Notes: generated from the letters alone by a model not told the origin. Shown: positions 33,680-42,641, numbered from the stretch's first letter. The stretch is DNA of 44,023 bases from Singulisphaera sp. GP187 (GCA_945871445.1 CAMBWI010000013.1:1-44023); one strand, 5' to 3'. Translations and numbers: made by a program.

Positions 33680-33694
33680 AATAATCAAAATCGA

Positions 33695-35482
33695 TCAGTC
33701 GAGTTTGATCTTGTTCGTGCCCAAGGCGCCGTGGTCATCCATTCCACCTTTCGTTGGTTTGGATTTCTTCGGCATAATGAATGCGTCATTTTCAGTGGCT
33801 GGAGTTTCATCACGTCCTCCACCAGCACCTGCCGTCCACTGAGCACGCTTCAAGCTGAGCCCGATCTTGCGATCTTCAGTATCAACGCGAAGAATCTTCA
33901 CGTCGACTTCTTGGCCAGCCTTCACGATGTCCATCGGATTTTCAACCTTCTGATCGCTCAGTTCGGAGATGTGCAAGAGACCTTCAAGGCCATCTTCAAG
34001 TTCGACGAAGACGCCGAAGTTGGTGATCTTGGTGATGGTTCCCTTCACAATCAATCCAGGGCGATATGCGCTTGGAATCGCTTCAACCCACGGATCTTCC
34101 GTCAGTTGCTTGACACCAAGTCCAACGCGTTGCTTCTCTTGGTCGACTTCGATGACCACGCACTTGATCTCGTCGCCCTTCTTAAAGGCTTCGTTTGGAT
34201 GCGCAATTTTCTTGGTCCACGACATATCAGAAATATGCAACAGTCCATCGATGCCAGCTTCGATCTCGATAAACGCGCCATAGTTGGCGAGATTTCGGAC
34301 TTTGCCGGTGATGACTGTTCCCAGTGGATAATGTTCTGCGACAAGGTCCCATGGATTCACTTCGCACTGCTTCATGCCGAGCGAGATTTCCAATTTATCC
34401 TTGTTGAAGTCAAGAACAACAACATCGATCTCTTGTTCCGCAGCGACGATCTCGCTTGGATGATTGACGCGTCGAGTCCACGACATTTCGCTGACGTGTA
34501 CAAGTCCTTCGATGCCATCTTCGAGTCGCACAAACGCGCCGTATGACATCAAGCTGACAACAGCGCCGCGTACACGCGCGCCCACAGGATATTTCTTTTC
34601 GATTTCTTCCCATGGACTTGGCTCGCGTTGCTTGAGACCCAAAGCAACCTTCTCGCGTTCACGATCGATATTGAGAACCTTCACTTCGATCTCTTGACCG
34701 ATGCGCACGATTTCGGATGGATGATTGACACGTCCCCAAGACATATCGGTGATGTGCAGAAGTCCGTCGATGCCGCCGAGGTCGATGAATGCGCCGAATT
34801 CAGCGATATTTGTAACAGTTCCCTTGACGATGTCGCCTTCCTTGACCTTGGTCAAGAGATTGCGTCGAGCATCTTCTCGTTCGACTTCGATCAGCTTGCG
34901 ACGGCTGATGACGATGTTGCGTCTTTCGAGATCGATCTTCAATACAGCTGCACGAATCGTGCGACCGACAAAGTCGCCGACATCGCCTGGACGACGAACA
35001 TCAACTTGCGATGCAGGCAAGAAAACTGGAACGCCGATGTCGACCAGAAGTCCGCCCTTGATCTTGCGGAGAACTTTTCCTTCGACAACATCGCCTTCCT
35101 TCTTCGATTGCAGCAATAATTCCCAACCGCGGATGCGATCGGCCTTGCGCTTGGAGAGAACAATGTTTCCGTCTTGATCTTCAATTTCTTCCAAGAGAAC
35201 ATCGACTTGATCGCCGGGCGATACGCCGCCAGCATCATCGAATTCTTCCTTGAGAATTTGTCCTTCGCTTTTCAGTCCGACATCGACGATGACATAGTCG
35301 CCACTGATGGATACGACGCGTCCTTTGATGACGCTATTGGGGGAGCCGATCGAAGCGCCGGCTTTGGTCATGATGGCAGTTAAATTTTCATCGATCGGAC
35401 TTTCGCCAAATGCTTCACGGAGCAAATTTGCGGTGGCGTTCTGATCAAGTGCGATGTCTTCAATTAAGTTGTAATCAACCAT
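33695..35482 (-). CDS. rpsA: 30S ribosomal protein S1
   Basis: This 595-residue protein has six S1 (OB-fold) domains, beginning at about residues 50, 135, 220, 305, 390 and 475. The repeats are visible as GDIVKGTVTNIAEFGAFIDL, then GIDGLLHITDMSWGRVNHPS and so on; the first two are more divergent, as in other S1 proteins, and bind the ribosome. The last four carry the canonical FGAF...GL.H.S motifs and bind mRNA. S1 recruits and unfolds mRNA, which matters in a genome where many genes lack Shine-Dalgarno sites, as here. The ATG at 35482 itself has no such site. A 6-bp hairpin lies 62-84 nt upstream. The tail is Lys-rich. Confidence 0.96.
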   Translation of the reverse strand: MVDYNLIEDIALDQNATANLLREAFGESPIDENLTAIMTKAGASIGSPNSVIKGRVVSISGDYVIVDVGLKSEGQILKEEFDDAGGVSPGDQVDVLLEEIEDQDGNIVLSKRKADRIRGWELLLQSKKEGDVVEGKVLRKIKGGLLVDIGVPVFLPASQVDVRRPGDVGDFVGRTIRAAVLKIDLERRNIVISRRKLIEVEREDARRNLLTKVKEGDIVKGTVTNIAEFGAFIDLGGIDGLLHITDMSWGRVNHPSEIVRIGQEIEVKVLNIDREREKVALGLKQREPSPWEEIEKKYPVGARVRGAVVSLMSYGAFVRLEDGIEGLVHVSEMSWTRRVNHPSEIVAAEQEIDVVVLDFNKDKLEISLGMKQCEVNPWDLVAEHYPLGTVITGKVRNLANYGAFIEIEAGIDGLLHISDMSWTKKIAHPNEAFKKGDEIKCVVIEVDQEKQRVGLGVKQLTEDPWVEAIPSAYRPGLIVKGTITKITNFGVFVELEDGLEGLLHISELSDQKVENPMDIVKAGQEVDVKILRVDTEDRKIGLSLKRAQWTAGAGGGRDETPATENDAFIMPKKSKPTKGGMDDHGALGTNKIKLD

Positions 35483-35543
35483 GGTGGGGGGTGCGTTCCA
35501 AAATGCGCAGAGGGAGCACGTTGCTCGATCTGCAAGGCGAAGT

Positions 35544-35566
35544 GCCTCCGAGACGTTCTCGGTGGC
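35544..35566. other. hairpin between the MFS gene and rpsA
   Basis: CCGAGA (35548-35553), loop CGT, TCTCGG (35557-35562), extended by GCC/GGC beyond a mismatch. It lies after the MFS stop and in the probable rpsA leader; there is no T tract, so an rpsA leader structure is as likely as a terminator. Confidence 0.45.
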
Positions 35567-35581
35567 GGGTCGATGAATATA

Positions 35582-36937
35582 TCAGATTTCTTCGGCTTTT
35601 CGCGGTGGTATGTCTTTTCTCATGGACATGAATCCAATGAGCCCGACCACATTGATCAGGAAACAGAGAAAGAAGAACCACGCACCCCAGCCGGCTTTCG
35701 CCATGGGGTAATACAGCGCAACCGCAAGAAACGGAGCGATTGCGCCTCGAATGCCGTTGAGAGTTACATGGAGGGCCATATATTCGCTGTCGCGGTGGGA
35801 AGGTGCAAAGTCGTGATGCCCCAAATTCCATGCGAGTGATCCTCCGGCGAATCCCAGCCCAAGCAAGACACTTGCAAAGTACATAAGCCAAAGTGAATCG
35901 AGCAGCGTCGCCAACCACATCGCCAATGCGGCAAGCACGAATGTCCAACCGTGGACGGATCGAAATGCGACAACATGATTCTTCGCAAGAAATCGAGACC
36001 AAGCGGGAATCGCCAAGGGCATTACGAGTAATGGAATGACTGTTGTGGCGAGAATGCCTTCTAAATATGAAGTATGAAATTGGTCGTTGAGCACAATGAC
36101 TTGTGGCGGACCGATCATCAGATTTCCAAGTCCAAAGACAGACATCCACCACATGAAGCGCGCATAGAAACGATCCTCGCGTAAAAGTGCCAAGAGTCTG
36201 CGCGGATCGAGTCGCGCGTTGCCTTGCTTTCGCCCATCTTGTTCCGCGCGCTGCAGTCGTCGTTGTCCGCGCAGTCGTACTTTTCTATAGATCGTATTTC
36301 CCGCAAATCCTGCCAGCGCGAGTACGGGATAGAGATATCGAAAACTATCTGGAGCAATATCCAATGACTCACCGATGACAAGTCCCGCAAGAGCAAGGAC
36401 GACAGCTTGCACCATCGCCATTTTTCCTGCGATAAGCGTGCGATTTGCACGCGGATAATTATTGCGCCAGACGGCTGTTCGGATGGTGATGACTCCTGTC
36501 CACGCTGCGCGCGAGATGAAGATCAATGCGGTTAATGCAAAGAGTCCGTACGAATTAATTGGGATGAACGCAACCAACACGACACACATACAAGTGACCA
36601 CTTGCAGTCTGCTGATGAACTGAACTTTTTTACGGCCATGTGCCAGTCCTTCCCAAATGAAACTGGTCAGGTTTGCGATGTTTGGTGCTGCGCTGACAGC
36701 AGCGACTGCAAAATCCAGTTCGGCTGGGCCGATCCCTGGAGCATCTGTAAACATTTTTTTAACGATGATTGCCATCGTTCCGCCTTCGAGCGCACCAAGC
36801 ATCAGAGGCAGCAGAAACCACGAGAAGAGTTCGCGTGCATAATTCGCACGAAGCATCGGCGGCAGTGAACGCGGATGAAATTCAGCGACAAAGTCGTTCA
36901 GTTTTGCGAAGAAGAAGCGAGTTCCAAAAATATGCAC
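35582..36937 (-). CDS. MFS transporter
   Basis: This 451-residue protein has about 12 hydrophobic segments. A soluble basic loop separates two halves near residue 225-245 (RKVRLRGQRRLQRAEQDGRK). The first half has FLLPLMLGALEGGTMAII and the second WWMSVFGLGNLMIGPPQVI. The C-terminus is basic (FMSMRKDIPPRKAEEI). The substrate cannot be inferred. GTG 36937 is used as start; later Met codons are possible, including one near residue 28. It lies upstream of rpsA in the same direction with 99 nt between. No adjoining gene suggests a pathway. Confidence 0.83.
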   Translation of the reverse strand: MHIFGTRFFFAKLNDFVAEFHPRSLPPMLRANYARELFSWFLLPLMLGALEGGTMAIIVKKMFTDAPGIGPAELDFAVAAVSAAPNIANLTSFIWEGLAHGRKKVQFISRLQVVTCMCVVLVAFIPINSYGLFALTALIFISRAAWTGVITIRTAVWRNNYPRANRTLIAGKMAMVQAVVLALAGLVIGESLDIAPDSFRYLYPVLALAGFAGNTIYRKVRLRGQRRLQRAEQDGRKQGNARLDPRRLLALLREDRFYARFMWWMSVFGLGNLMIGPPQVIVLNDQFHTSYLEGILATTVIPLLVMPLAIPAWSRFLAKNHVVAFRSVHGWTFVLAALAMWLATLLDSLWLMYFASVLLGLGFAGGSLAWNLGHHDFAPSHRDSEYMALHVTLNGIRGAIAPFLAVALYYPMAKAGWGAWFFFLCFLINVVGLIGFMSMRKDIPPRKAEEI

Positions 36938-37275
36938 AGGAATGTTTGGTCAAGATCGGTTGCGTCGAAACAGTTTGAGCAAGAGTAGGTAGGAACAGCG
37001 CCAGAGGTGAGTAAAGTGCTACAGTATTCCTGCGACGTCCGGTCCCGCCGGCGGCGATTGGCTGTCAAAGCGCTCGAACCTTGCACGAACCCACGGGATC
37101 GCAGATCTGCGACGAAGATCAAGCCTCCGGCCTTGCGCCGAGTGGAAGATCGGGATCGACGGACTTCGAACCCACCTGCGAGTTGGGTTCGAGCTCACTG
37201 GTCAATTTGTGTCGGCGATCTTCGGATCTCGACCTCGAGCTCGCTCGAACTGCCCGGCGGGACCAGACTTCGCAT
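36938..37275. other. 338-nt spacer with inverted-repeat element
   Basis: No gene was found. Its right two-thirds (37033-37272) is a 240-bp element closed by a 19-bp near-perfect inverted repeat; the left 95 bp, next to the MFS start, should hold its promoter. Plus-strand open frames here look like shadows. Confidence 0.65.
37033..37272. repeat. 240-bp element bounded by 19-bp inverted repeats
   Basis: CGACGTCCGGTCCCGCCGG (37033-37051) pairs with 37254-37272 at 17 of 19 positions. Inside are a 14-bp palindrome (37099-37112, centred on AGATCT), a perfect 9-bp hairpin TCGAACCCA/TGGGTTCGA (37166-37174 / 37184-37192) and a GAAGATCG/CGATCTTC pair (37145-37152 / 37215-37222) that encloses it. The right arm begins 4 nt after the HIT stop. 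It could be a structured RNA, a MITE-like element, or a composite terminator. Confidence 0.6.
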
Positions 37276-37797
37276 TTACAGCACAGCGCTACGAAGCATC
37301 TTCAAACTTTGTTCGAGAGATTCTGGCACGACACGAACTTCTCCAACAGTCGCCATGAAATTTGTATCGCCTCCCCAGCGTGGCACGACATGCACATGCA
37401 AATGTTCCGGCAATCCTGCGCCTGCGGCACGACCTTGATTCAATCCGACATTCACTCCTTGTGGGTGCAGTCCGCGTTCGACAAGGCCAACGGCGATATC
37501 GACAAGCGCCCACAATTGCGCGCGTTGTTCGGCGGAGTAATCCATCAATGTCGGCCGAGGATCGCCCAGTGCAATCAGCACATGCCCATTTGCGTACGGA
37601 TATCGGTTGAGCATGATCAGTCCGTGCGCATTTCGAAAGACAACATGGTGAGCGAGATCATTGTCCTTGTCGTCCCATGCTGCGCGTAGAAAATTTGTTG
37701 GAGTCGAGACGCCTGCAGTGCGGATGTCAGCTTCGCGCGATTCGAGTTCACGCAGATAAGACATTCTCCAAGGTGCCCAAAGATTTCGATTAGCCAT
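37276..37797 (-). CDS. HIT family protein
   Basis: This 173-residue histidine-triad protein belongs to the branch with an LWAPWRMSYL N-terminus. The triad is HLHVHVVPRWGGDTNF near residues 137-153, and GVNVGLNQGRAAGAG precedes it. HIT proteins hydrolyse or phosphorolyse nucleotide-type substrates such as Ap4A or adenylate conjugates; the precise substrate is unknown. ATG 37797 was chosen over an upstream start because MANRNLWAPWRM is the conserved N-terminus. It is the last gene of the leftward ABC operon (46 nt after the permease), followed by the 240-bp element. Confidence 0.92.
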   Translation of the reverse strand: MANRNLWAPWRMSYLRELESREADIRTAGVSTPTNFLRAAWDDKDNDLAHHVVFRNAHGLIMLNRYPYANGHVLIALGDPRPTLMDYSAEQRAQLWALVDIAVGLVERGLHPQGVNVGLNQGRAAGAGLPEHLHVHVVPRWGGDTNFMATVGEVRVVPESLEQSLKMLRSAVL

Positions 37798-37843
37798 AGT
37801 GAACGATGTTAGAAGCACCGTGTCGAAAATGTGGAAAAGGGGA

Positions 37844-39232
37844 TCAGCGTGCGCGCGCCCAGCGCAGCAATTCCATTGGAGTCGGTGGTTTTCCTTGCAT
37901 CAGCACGCCAATGCGGAAGACACGAGATGCGATCCAGACAAGCGCAATCGTCGAGAATCCATTGACTGCAAGCGCGATTCCAATATGCCACGAAGGGATT
38001 GGTTCCACTGCGCCGGTGGAGCGCAAGACCATGACAAATGGACCGATCGGTGGGACGAAACTGGTGATCGTCGCCAACCAACCCGTTGGATTTTCAGAAA
38101 TCGGTAGCCAGAGGAAGAGAGGAATCATCATGACGATCATTGCAGGTTGCACAAGCGATTGAGCTTCGCGAAGATCGCTGACTGCGCTGCCGACCGCGGC
38201 CATGATTGCTGCGACCATAAAATATGCCAGCAAGAACCATAAGAAAAAGAGAATCAAACTTGAAAGCGGCACGATGTCAAGCATCGTCAGGAATGCAAGA
38301 CCTGCGATTCCCGCAGCTCCATAGGTTGAGAGCATCAAGAGGCTGACGAAACCTTGTCCAAGAATTTTTCCTGCGAGAAGTTCTAGTGGACTTGTTGCAG
38401 AGAGCAGCACTTCGATCACCTTGCTTGATTTTTCCTCGATTGTTGTCGTGAGTAATTGATTTGCGCTGGTGAATGCTGCGATCCACATAAGCATCATGAA
38501 GCCGCCGGGGATCAAGAATCGTAATTGGGTATTTTCCTTGGCTTGCACGCCAGCGTTTGTCAGGCGCGCTGTTTCTGTCTGCGGTTCGCGCACGAGTGCC
38601 ATCGCTTTGGCGAGATCAGTTCCTGTTTGTTCGACGCGTGCGACCACGGTTGCTCGGCGCGCGATGCGCGCAAAGAGTGCAGTGGTCTTCGCAGGCGAAT
38701 TGGATGGGACGAGCAGTGAGATATCTATGCCAATTGCAGGATCGGCAGTGAGTAATACTGCGGGAATCTCGATAATTGCAAGCAATTTGCCGCTTTGGAC
38801 TTGTTCCTTGATTTCTTTTAGGTCATCATCGATCGACATACGCAGTACTGTGACATCGACAGTTATTGCAATGTCGGTGAAGTCTTCAAGTGCTGCAAGA
38901 TCTCCGCTCTGTGTTTTTTTCAGCGCATCGCTGACGTCGGCTGCAGATAATCCATTTCCCGCATCACCAGGCTTCTTCAATTGTTGGAATGCATTTTCCA
39001 TTGCTCGAGCAACCGAACCATCGGAGTCCACAACGACAATTGTCCCACGAACTGGAACTTGTTCATTGGAGATCAGCAAAGGCATCACTCCGATGATCAC
39101 AAACATAATCACAGGAAAGATAATGGCGCCCAAAATGAAGCCTTTGGTCAGCACCGTGTGGCGAAACTCGCGCCATGCGATTGTCGCAATGCGCGAAAAG
39201 CGAAAGCCCCTCGATCGATCTGTTGGAATCAC
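37844..39232 (-). CDS. ABC-2 type permease, NatB-like
   Basis: This is a 462-residue membrane subunit. One helix near the N-terminus (ILGAIIFPVIMFVIIGVMP) is followed by a large extracytoplasmic domain (about 55-240). Five or six C-terminal helices include NQLLTTTIEEKSSKVIEVLL, the family signature, and SATSPLELLAGKILGQG. This is the NatB/ABC-2 class, which exports Na+, drugs or other substrates. It pairs with the ATPase upstream: its GTG start (39232) overlaps that gene's stop by 4 nt (GTGA), so the subunits are translationally coupled. The substrate is unknown, and the large external domain may bind it. Confidence 0.9.
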   Translation of the reverse strand: MIPTDRSRGFRFSRIATIAWREFRHTVLTKGFILGAIIFPVIMFVIIGVMPLLISNEQVPVRGTIVVVDSDGSVARAMENAFQQLKKPGDAGNGLSAADVSDALKKTQSGDLAALEDFTDIAITVDVTVLRMSIDDDLKEIKEQVQSGKLLAIIEIPAVLLTADPAIGIDISLLVPSNSPAKTTALFARIARRATVVARVEQTGTDLAKAMALVREPQTETARLTNAGVQAKENTQLRFLIPGGFMMLMWIAAFTSANQLLTTTIEEKSSKVIEVLLSATSPLELLAGKILGQGFVSLLMLSTYGAAGIAGLAFLTMLDIVPLSSLILFFLWFLLAYFMVAAIMAAVGSAVSDLREAQSLVQPAMIVMMIPLFLWLPISENPTGWLATITSFVPPIGPFVMVLRSTGAVEPIPSWHIGIALAVNGFSTIALVWIASRVFRIGVLMQGKPPTPMELLRWARAR

Positions 39233-40206
39233 GCTGCACCTCGAACTGGTTGTCGGGCGTGACCGCCGTGTTCTGTAACCAAGCGCACAAAGACATCGTC
39301 AAGTGAGACACGAGCAATTTCGATTCGTCTGCAGGGCACTGCTGCGAGGGCAAGCGACATTACGGCGTGCAAATCCGTTTGATCATTGACAAGCATCACT
39401 GCTGTGCGACCATCTTCGGCAGTTTGTACGGATTCGATACCAGGGATTGCTTCAAGCGCACTACGAGCGGCATGAATTCCAGCGAGTGGCTCGATCTCGA
39501 CTGCACGTGGCGAGAATCGCTGCGTGACTTCTTGTGTTGTCGAATCGAGGATTTTTTCGCCGCGATTAATCAGGACAACGCGTTCACACAGCTGTTCGGC
39601 TTGTGCCATCTGATGGGTGGAGAGGAAAATCGTTCGTCCTTCACGGTGCAAATCTTGGACGACCGAAATGAGAACGCGTGCATTGACAGGGTCGAGTCCA
39701 GAGAATGGTTCATCGAGCACGATCAGGTCTGGTTCATGCAGAACTGCGCCAATAAATTGAACTTTCTGCTGCATACCCTTGCTGAGTTCTTGACATCGCG
39801 AACGAAAGACGCCTGGAAGTTCGATTCGTTCGAGCCAACTTTCGACACGAGAATTGAGCCCCTGTCTCGGCAGACCCTTGAGTCGTCCAAGATAGAACAG
39901 AAACTCTCCAACACGCATTCGACGATAGAGCCCGCGTTCTTCTGGCAAATATCCAATGCGATCTTTCACGTCTAGAGCATCTCCACCGAGTACGCGAAGT
40001 TCTCCACTGTCTTGGCGAATGAGCGACATGATCATTCGAATTGCCGTGCTCTTGCCGGCGCCATTGGGACCGAGCAAACCAACAAGTGATCCCCGCTCGA
40101 CTTCGAGGTCAAGATGTCGGACAGCTTGAACAGCTCCGAAGCGTTTTGCAACGCCGCGAAGAATCACAGCTGGTTCATTCTTCGAATTCGTAATGGTGGG
40201 ATTCAC
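39229..40206 (-). CDS. ABC transporter ATP-binding protein, NatA-like
   Basis: This is a 325-residue ATPase subunit. Walker A is GPNGAGKST at about 45-53, the Q loop region is YLPEERGLYRRM, the signature ELSKGMQQKVQF, Walker B LIVLDEPFSGLDP, and the H-loop STHQMAQA. The EERGLY motif fits the NatA/drug-exporter DrrA-like family. A 100-residue C-terminal regulatory domain ends at the permease gene. The GTG start at 40206 overlaps the stop of the LolA-like gene (GTGA), and its own stop overlaps the permease start the same way, so three genes are coupled in series. Confidence 0.94.
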   Translation of the reverse strand: MNPTITNSKNEPAVILRGVAKRFGAVQAVRHLDLEVERGSLVGLLGPNGAGKSTAIRMIMSLIRQDSGELRVLGGDALDVKDRIGYLPEERGLYRRMRVGEFLFYLGRLKGLPRQGLNSRVESWLERIELPGVFRSRCQELSKGMQQKVQFIGAVLHEPDLIVLDEPFSGLDPVNARVLISVVQDLHREGRTIFLSTHQMAQAEQLCERVVLINRGEKILDSTTQEVTQRFSPRAVEIEPLAGIHAARSALEAIPGIESVQTAEDGRTAVMLVNDQTDLHAVMSLALAAVPCRRIEIARVSLDDVFVRLVTEHGGHARQPVRGAA

Positions 40207-41108
40207 TTCTTCGCAGGTTTCGCCGGAGTGGTCGGTGTCGAAGGTGTTGTTGGAGTTGCAGGCGCAGGATTCTTTGCCGCATTCACAAGCGCTTGAATTT
40301 CAGGAGGGAGCGCAAAAACAGATGGATCGATTGGAGTGAATTCGACTTGCGTGATCGTCAGTTTTTGCGTCTGGCCCATCAATGAATTCTCTTGGACTTT
40401 CGCAATTTTTCGGCCAGAAAACTCATCAAAATCTTTATAGGTTGTGGTCACATCTAATTCGCCCATCTGTGTCGATACCTTCGCACTCGACCCAACAAGG
40501 AGCCCAGAATCAATGTTGTAAAAGCGTGTTGAAGCATCTTCGCCACACTTCAGCTTGACTTGATAGCAAGGATTTCCTGCAAAGGTTATTTTCCCTTCGA
40601 CAGTTGGAGTATCGCATCCCATCGCTGGATTCAGTTCGGCTTCGATGCTGGATTCGCGAAGAACTCGCGTGAGTTCTTCGGGCGACATGATGCTTGCTCC
40701 GCGCATTGGGTCGATAGACCAACCAGTCGTTCCGTTGACGCCTTGACGAATTTTTCCAAAGCCTGGAATTTCTGTTTCGATAAACAGCATATTTGGATCG
40801 ACAGACTTGGTGATGATTGTTCCTTTGAGAGATTGCGCGGCCATTTCAACTGTTCCAGTTTGGGTTCTGGATGTCTGCATCCGAATGAGGTCTGCACCAC
40901 CACTTGCAGCTATTGCCTTAGAGAAAATTTCCTCTGCGCTTGGGAGTGTTCCTGATGTATCGAGTGTCCCTTTGGTTGGAGCTGGTGGTGGAGCCAGTTT
41001 TGGTTGTGCTGCTGACTGACTAAACGCAACGCTGGAGCATGCGATGAGAGCTACTGCTGTCAAGAGTGCGGGTGCGAATTGGATTGTCGATGTTGTGTGC
41101 TTTTTCAT
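40203..41108 (-). CDS. Exported LolA/LolB-fold-like protein
   Basis: This is a 301-residue exported protein. The signal peptide is residues 1-31 (PALLTAVALIACSSVAFS). A Pro/Ala linker precedes a domain of curved beta-strand style (TQTGTVEMAAQSLKGTIITK; MLFIETEIPGFGKIRQGVNG; KLTITQVEFTPIDPSVFALP). This pattern resembles outer-membrane lipoprotein-sorting (LolA-like) proteins, which have a hydrophobic cavity. The tail is Pro/Thr/Lys-rich. ATG 41108 (MKKHTTST) is used, since the extended frame upstream has no signal peptide. The stop overlaps the ABC ATPase start by 4 nt, tying this protein to the transporter, perhaps as a periplasmic partner; that role is inferred. Confidence 0.75.
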   Translation of the reverse strand: MKKHTTSTIQFAPALLTAVALIACSSVAFSQSAAQPKLAPPPAPTKGTLDTSGTLPSAEEIFSKAIAASGGADLIRMQTSRTQTGTVEMAAQSLKGTIITKSVDPNMLFIETEIPGFGKIRQGVNGTTGWSIDPMRGASIMSPEELTRVLRESSIEAELNPAMGCDTPTVEGKITFAGNPCYQVKLKCGEDASTRFYNIDSGLLVGSSAKVSTQMGELDVTTTYKDFDEFSGRKIAKVQENSLMGQTQKLTITQVEFTPIDPSVFALPPEIQALVNAAKNPAPATPTTPSTPTTPAKPAKK

Positions 41109-41125
41109 TGTGCTTGTAGGCTTTC

Positions 41126-42535
41126 TTATGGGCTTTGGGCTTCGGACGGATTTCGAGTGCGTTCGTGTGAGATCCAATGGAGGGCATCGCGGAGTTCGCA
41201 ATCGGGAGAGGAAGTGTAGTCCGATCGAGTCGGAGCTGTGCCGACCTGTTGGCTGACCCCGATCCCTTCGACTAGGTTGCCAGAAGGTGTGCGAAAGTCG
41301 CCGATTGCATGAAGAAGGACATCGCCATTCTTCAAATTATGCGTTGTTGCGGGCAGCGCCGCACCAGCAGTTGTTTGCCCGAATGGTTGAGCGCGTTTTG
41401 CGTCAAGTAATCCAGCCGCGAAAATCTCGGAGGTGCTTCCAGTATGCCCATCGACAAGGATTGCAACGGGACCTGTAAAAACTCCCACCAAATTTCCATT
41501 TCGATCGACTGTCCGAGGATTGGTTCGAAAGTCCAATTTCATATCTCGGCCGCGCATCGTTCCAAGCGATGTTGGCTCTTGAAGAAAATGTCCTGCGACT
41601 CCTGTTGCCATCAAGCCGAGTCCTCCAGGATTGCCTCGAAGATCGATCACGATTCCATCCGCAGATCGAAATGTGTTCAATGCATCGTCGATTGTTGCGG
41701 AGAGTGCAGTCATCCAAATGGTGAAACTGAGATATCCGATGCGCCCAGTTTTCGATGGATCGCAACCAACACTTTTGATTTCATCTTCACTGAGCCAAAA
41801 CCACTTCGATTCTGCTGAAAATGGCGGAAGATTTCCCATCTTGACCAATTCACCAGGTTGATCTTCGAAGGTGATAATGATTTCGTGCTCTTGTCCATTT
41901 GAATCGACGAAGAGATATTTGGGGCTCATCCCTGGGCGACCGCCGAGGAATGCGCTGACTGCTTGCTCGCGTGCAAGCCGCTCGAGCGATGTTCGCGGTT
42001 GGCCAAATTCTACGATGATTGGTGCAATCGCATCACCTTCGGAAGAAATCAGTTTCCATCCTGTCTTGATGCCAGCAATATTCGCAGGACTCTTGTCTGC
42101 AACGCGGGTGACGATCACATCATCGCCAAGAACTTGCACAGTCAATCCCGACCAACCTCCGGCAGCACCTGGCGAACCTGAAACAGAATTTGGAATGATT
42201 GCAAAGTGACTCTCGCCGAGAGTTTGAAGCATGTCACGCAAGACAGTCCGAAACATTTCAGCGTCGGTTGCCGCTACGGCTCGATTGCGAAATTGCAACC
42301 TGGTTTCATTCCACGAAACGAGATTGATCGAAGGATCTGGATGTGTGTCGCGAATGATGACCCACACTTGATCAAAGACCATTCCATTCAGCAACGCCTG
42401 CGATTCTTCCATAGGGTGGTCTGCTTGCACAATCGGCGAAGTCGTCGGAGTCGACGCCTGAGGGTTTGATTGGCATCCGCAGACGAAAGCCGCCGTGGAG
42501 ATGGCGACCATCCAAGAAAGAAAAGAGCAGTGCAT
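41126..42535 (-). CDS. S41 family peptidase, probable lipoprotein
   Basis: This 469-residue protein starts MHCSFLSWMVAISTAAFVCGC, an exported signal with a lipobox-like VCGC before a Cys, so it is probably a lipoprotein. A PDZ-like region (about 145-200, GGWSGLTVQVLGDDVIVTRV) precedes the S41 core: IVIDLRGNPGGLG, the nucleophile Ser of GHTGSTSEIFA and DAKRAQPFGQTTAG. The usual catalytic Lys of the tail-specific proteases (GKTFGKG) is replaced by Gln-Thr-Thr-Ala-Gly, as in other S41 branches. ATG 42535 was chosen because it begins a signal peptide; the frame runs ten codons further. It lies 17 nt before the LolA-like gene and probably heads the operon. Confidence 0.85.
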   Translation of the reverse strand: MHCSFLSWMVAISTAAFVCGCQSNPQASTPTTSPIVQADHPMEESQALLNGMVFDQVWVIIRDTHPDPSINLVSWNETRLQFRNRAVAATDAEMFRTVLRDMLQTLGESHFAIIPNSVSGSPGAAGGWSGLTVQVLGDDVIVTRVADKSPANIAGIKTGWKLISSEGDAIAPIIVEFGQPRTSLERLAREQAVSAFLGGRPGMSPKYLFVDSNGQEHEIIITFEDQPGELVKMGNLPPFSAESKWFWLSEDEIKSVGCDPSKTGRIGYLSFTIWMTALSATIDDALNTFRSADGIVIDLRGNPGGLGLMATGVAGHFLQEPTSLGTMRGRDMKLDFRTNPRTVDRNGNLVGVFTGPVAILVDGHTGSTSEIFAAGLLDAKRAQPFGQTTAGAALPATTHNLKNGDVLLHAIGDFRTPSGNLVEGIGVSQQVGTAPTRSDYTSSPDCELRDALHWISHERTRNPSEAQSP

Positions 42536-42641
42536 TTGTGGAAGTATCGCACCGAGGGGCATCAAAGGGGATTAATGCGTATCCATCCATATATCCGGAT
42601 GAATGATGGCGCTTTAGTGAAAATGACGATATCCTTGTCCT

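Larger units (their letters stand above)
33360..33694. other. 335-nt structured spacer between rpsA and the 33359 gene
   Basis: No gene. Five separate hairpins and a 15-bp tandem repeat occupy most of the spacer; each is listed separately. It should contain the rpsA terminator and a promoter for the downstream gene, or a small RNA. Confidence 0.7.

Noticed and set aside
33731-34546. 271-codon plus-strand frame opposite rpsA
   Set aside because: Its apparent repeats are the reverse image of the S1 domain repeats of rpsA.
37160-37200. TTCGAACCC/GGGTTCGA looks like a tRNA T-arm
   Set aside because: The stem is 9 bp with a 9-nt loop, and no acceptor, D or anticodon arm can be placed around it.
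42536-42641. Possible SAM, SAH or cobalamin riboswitch before metH
   Set aside because: The 106-nt divergent gap lacks the conserved cores of these aptamers; only a short CCGAGG string is suggestive.
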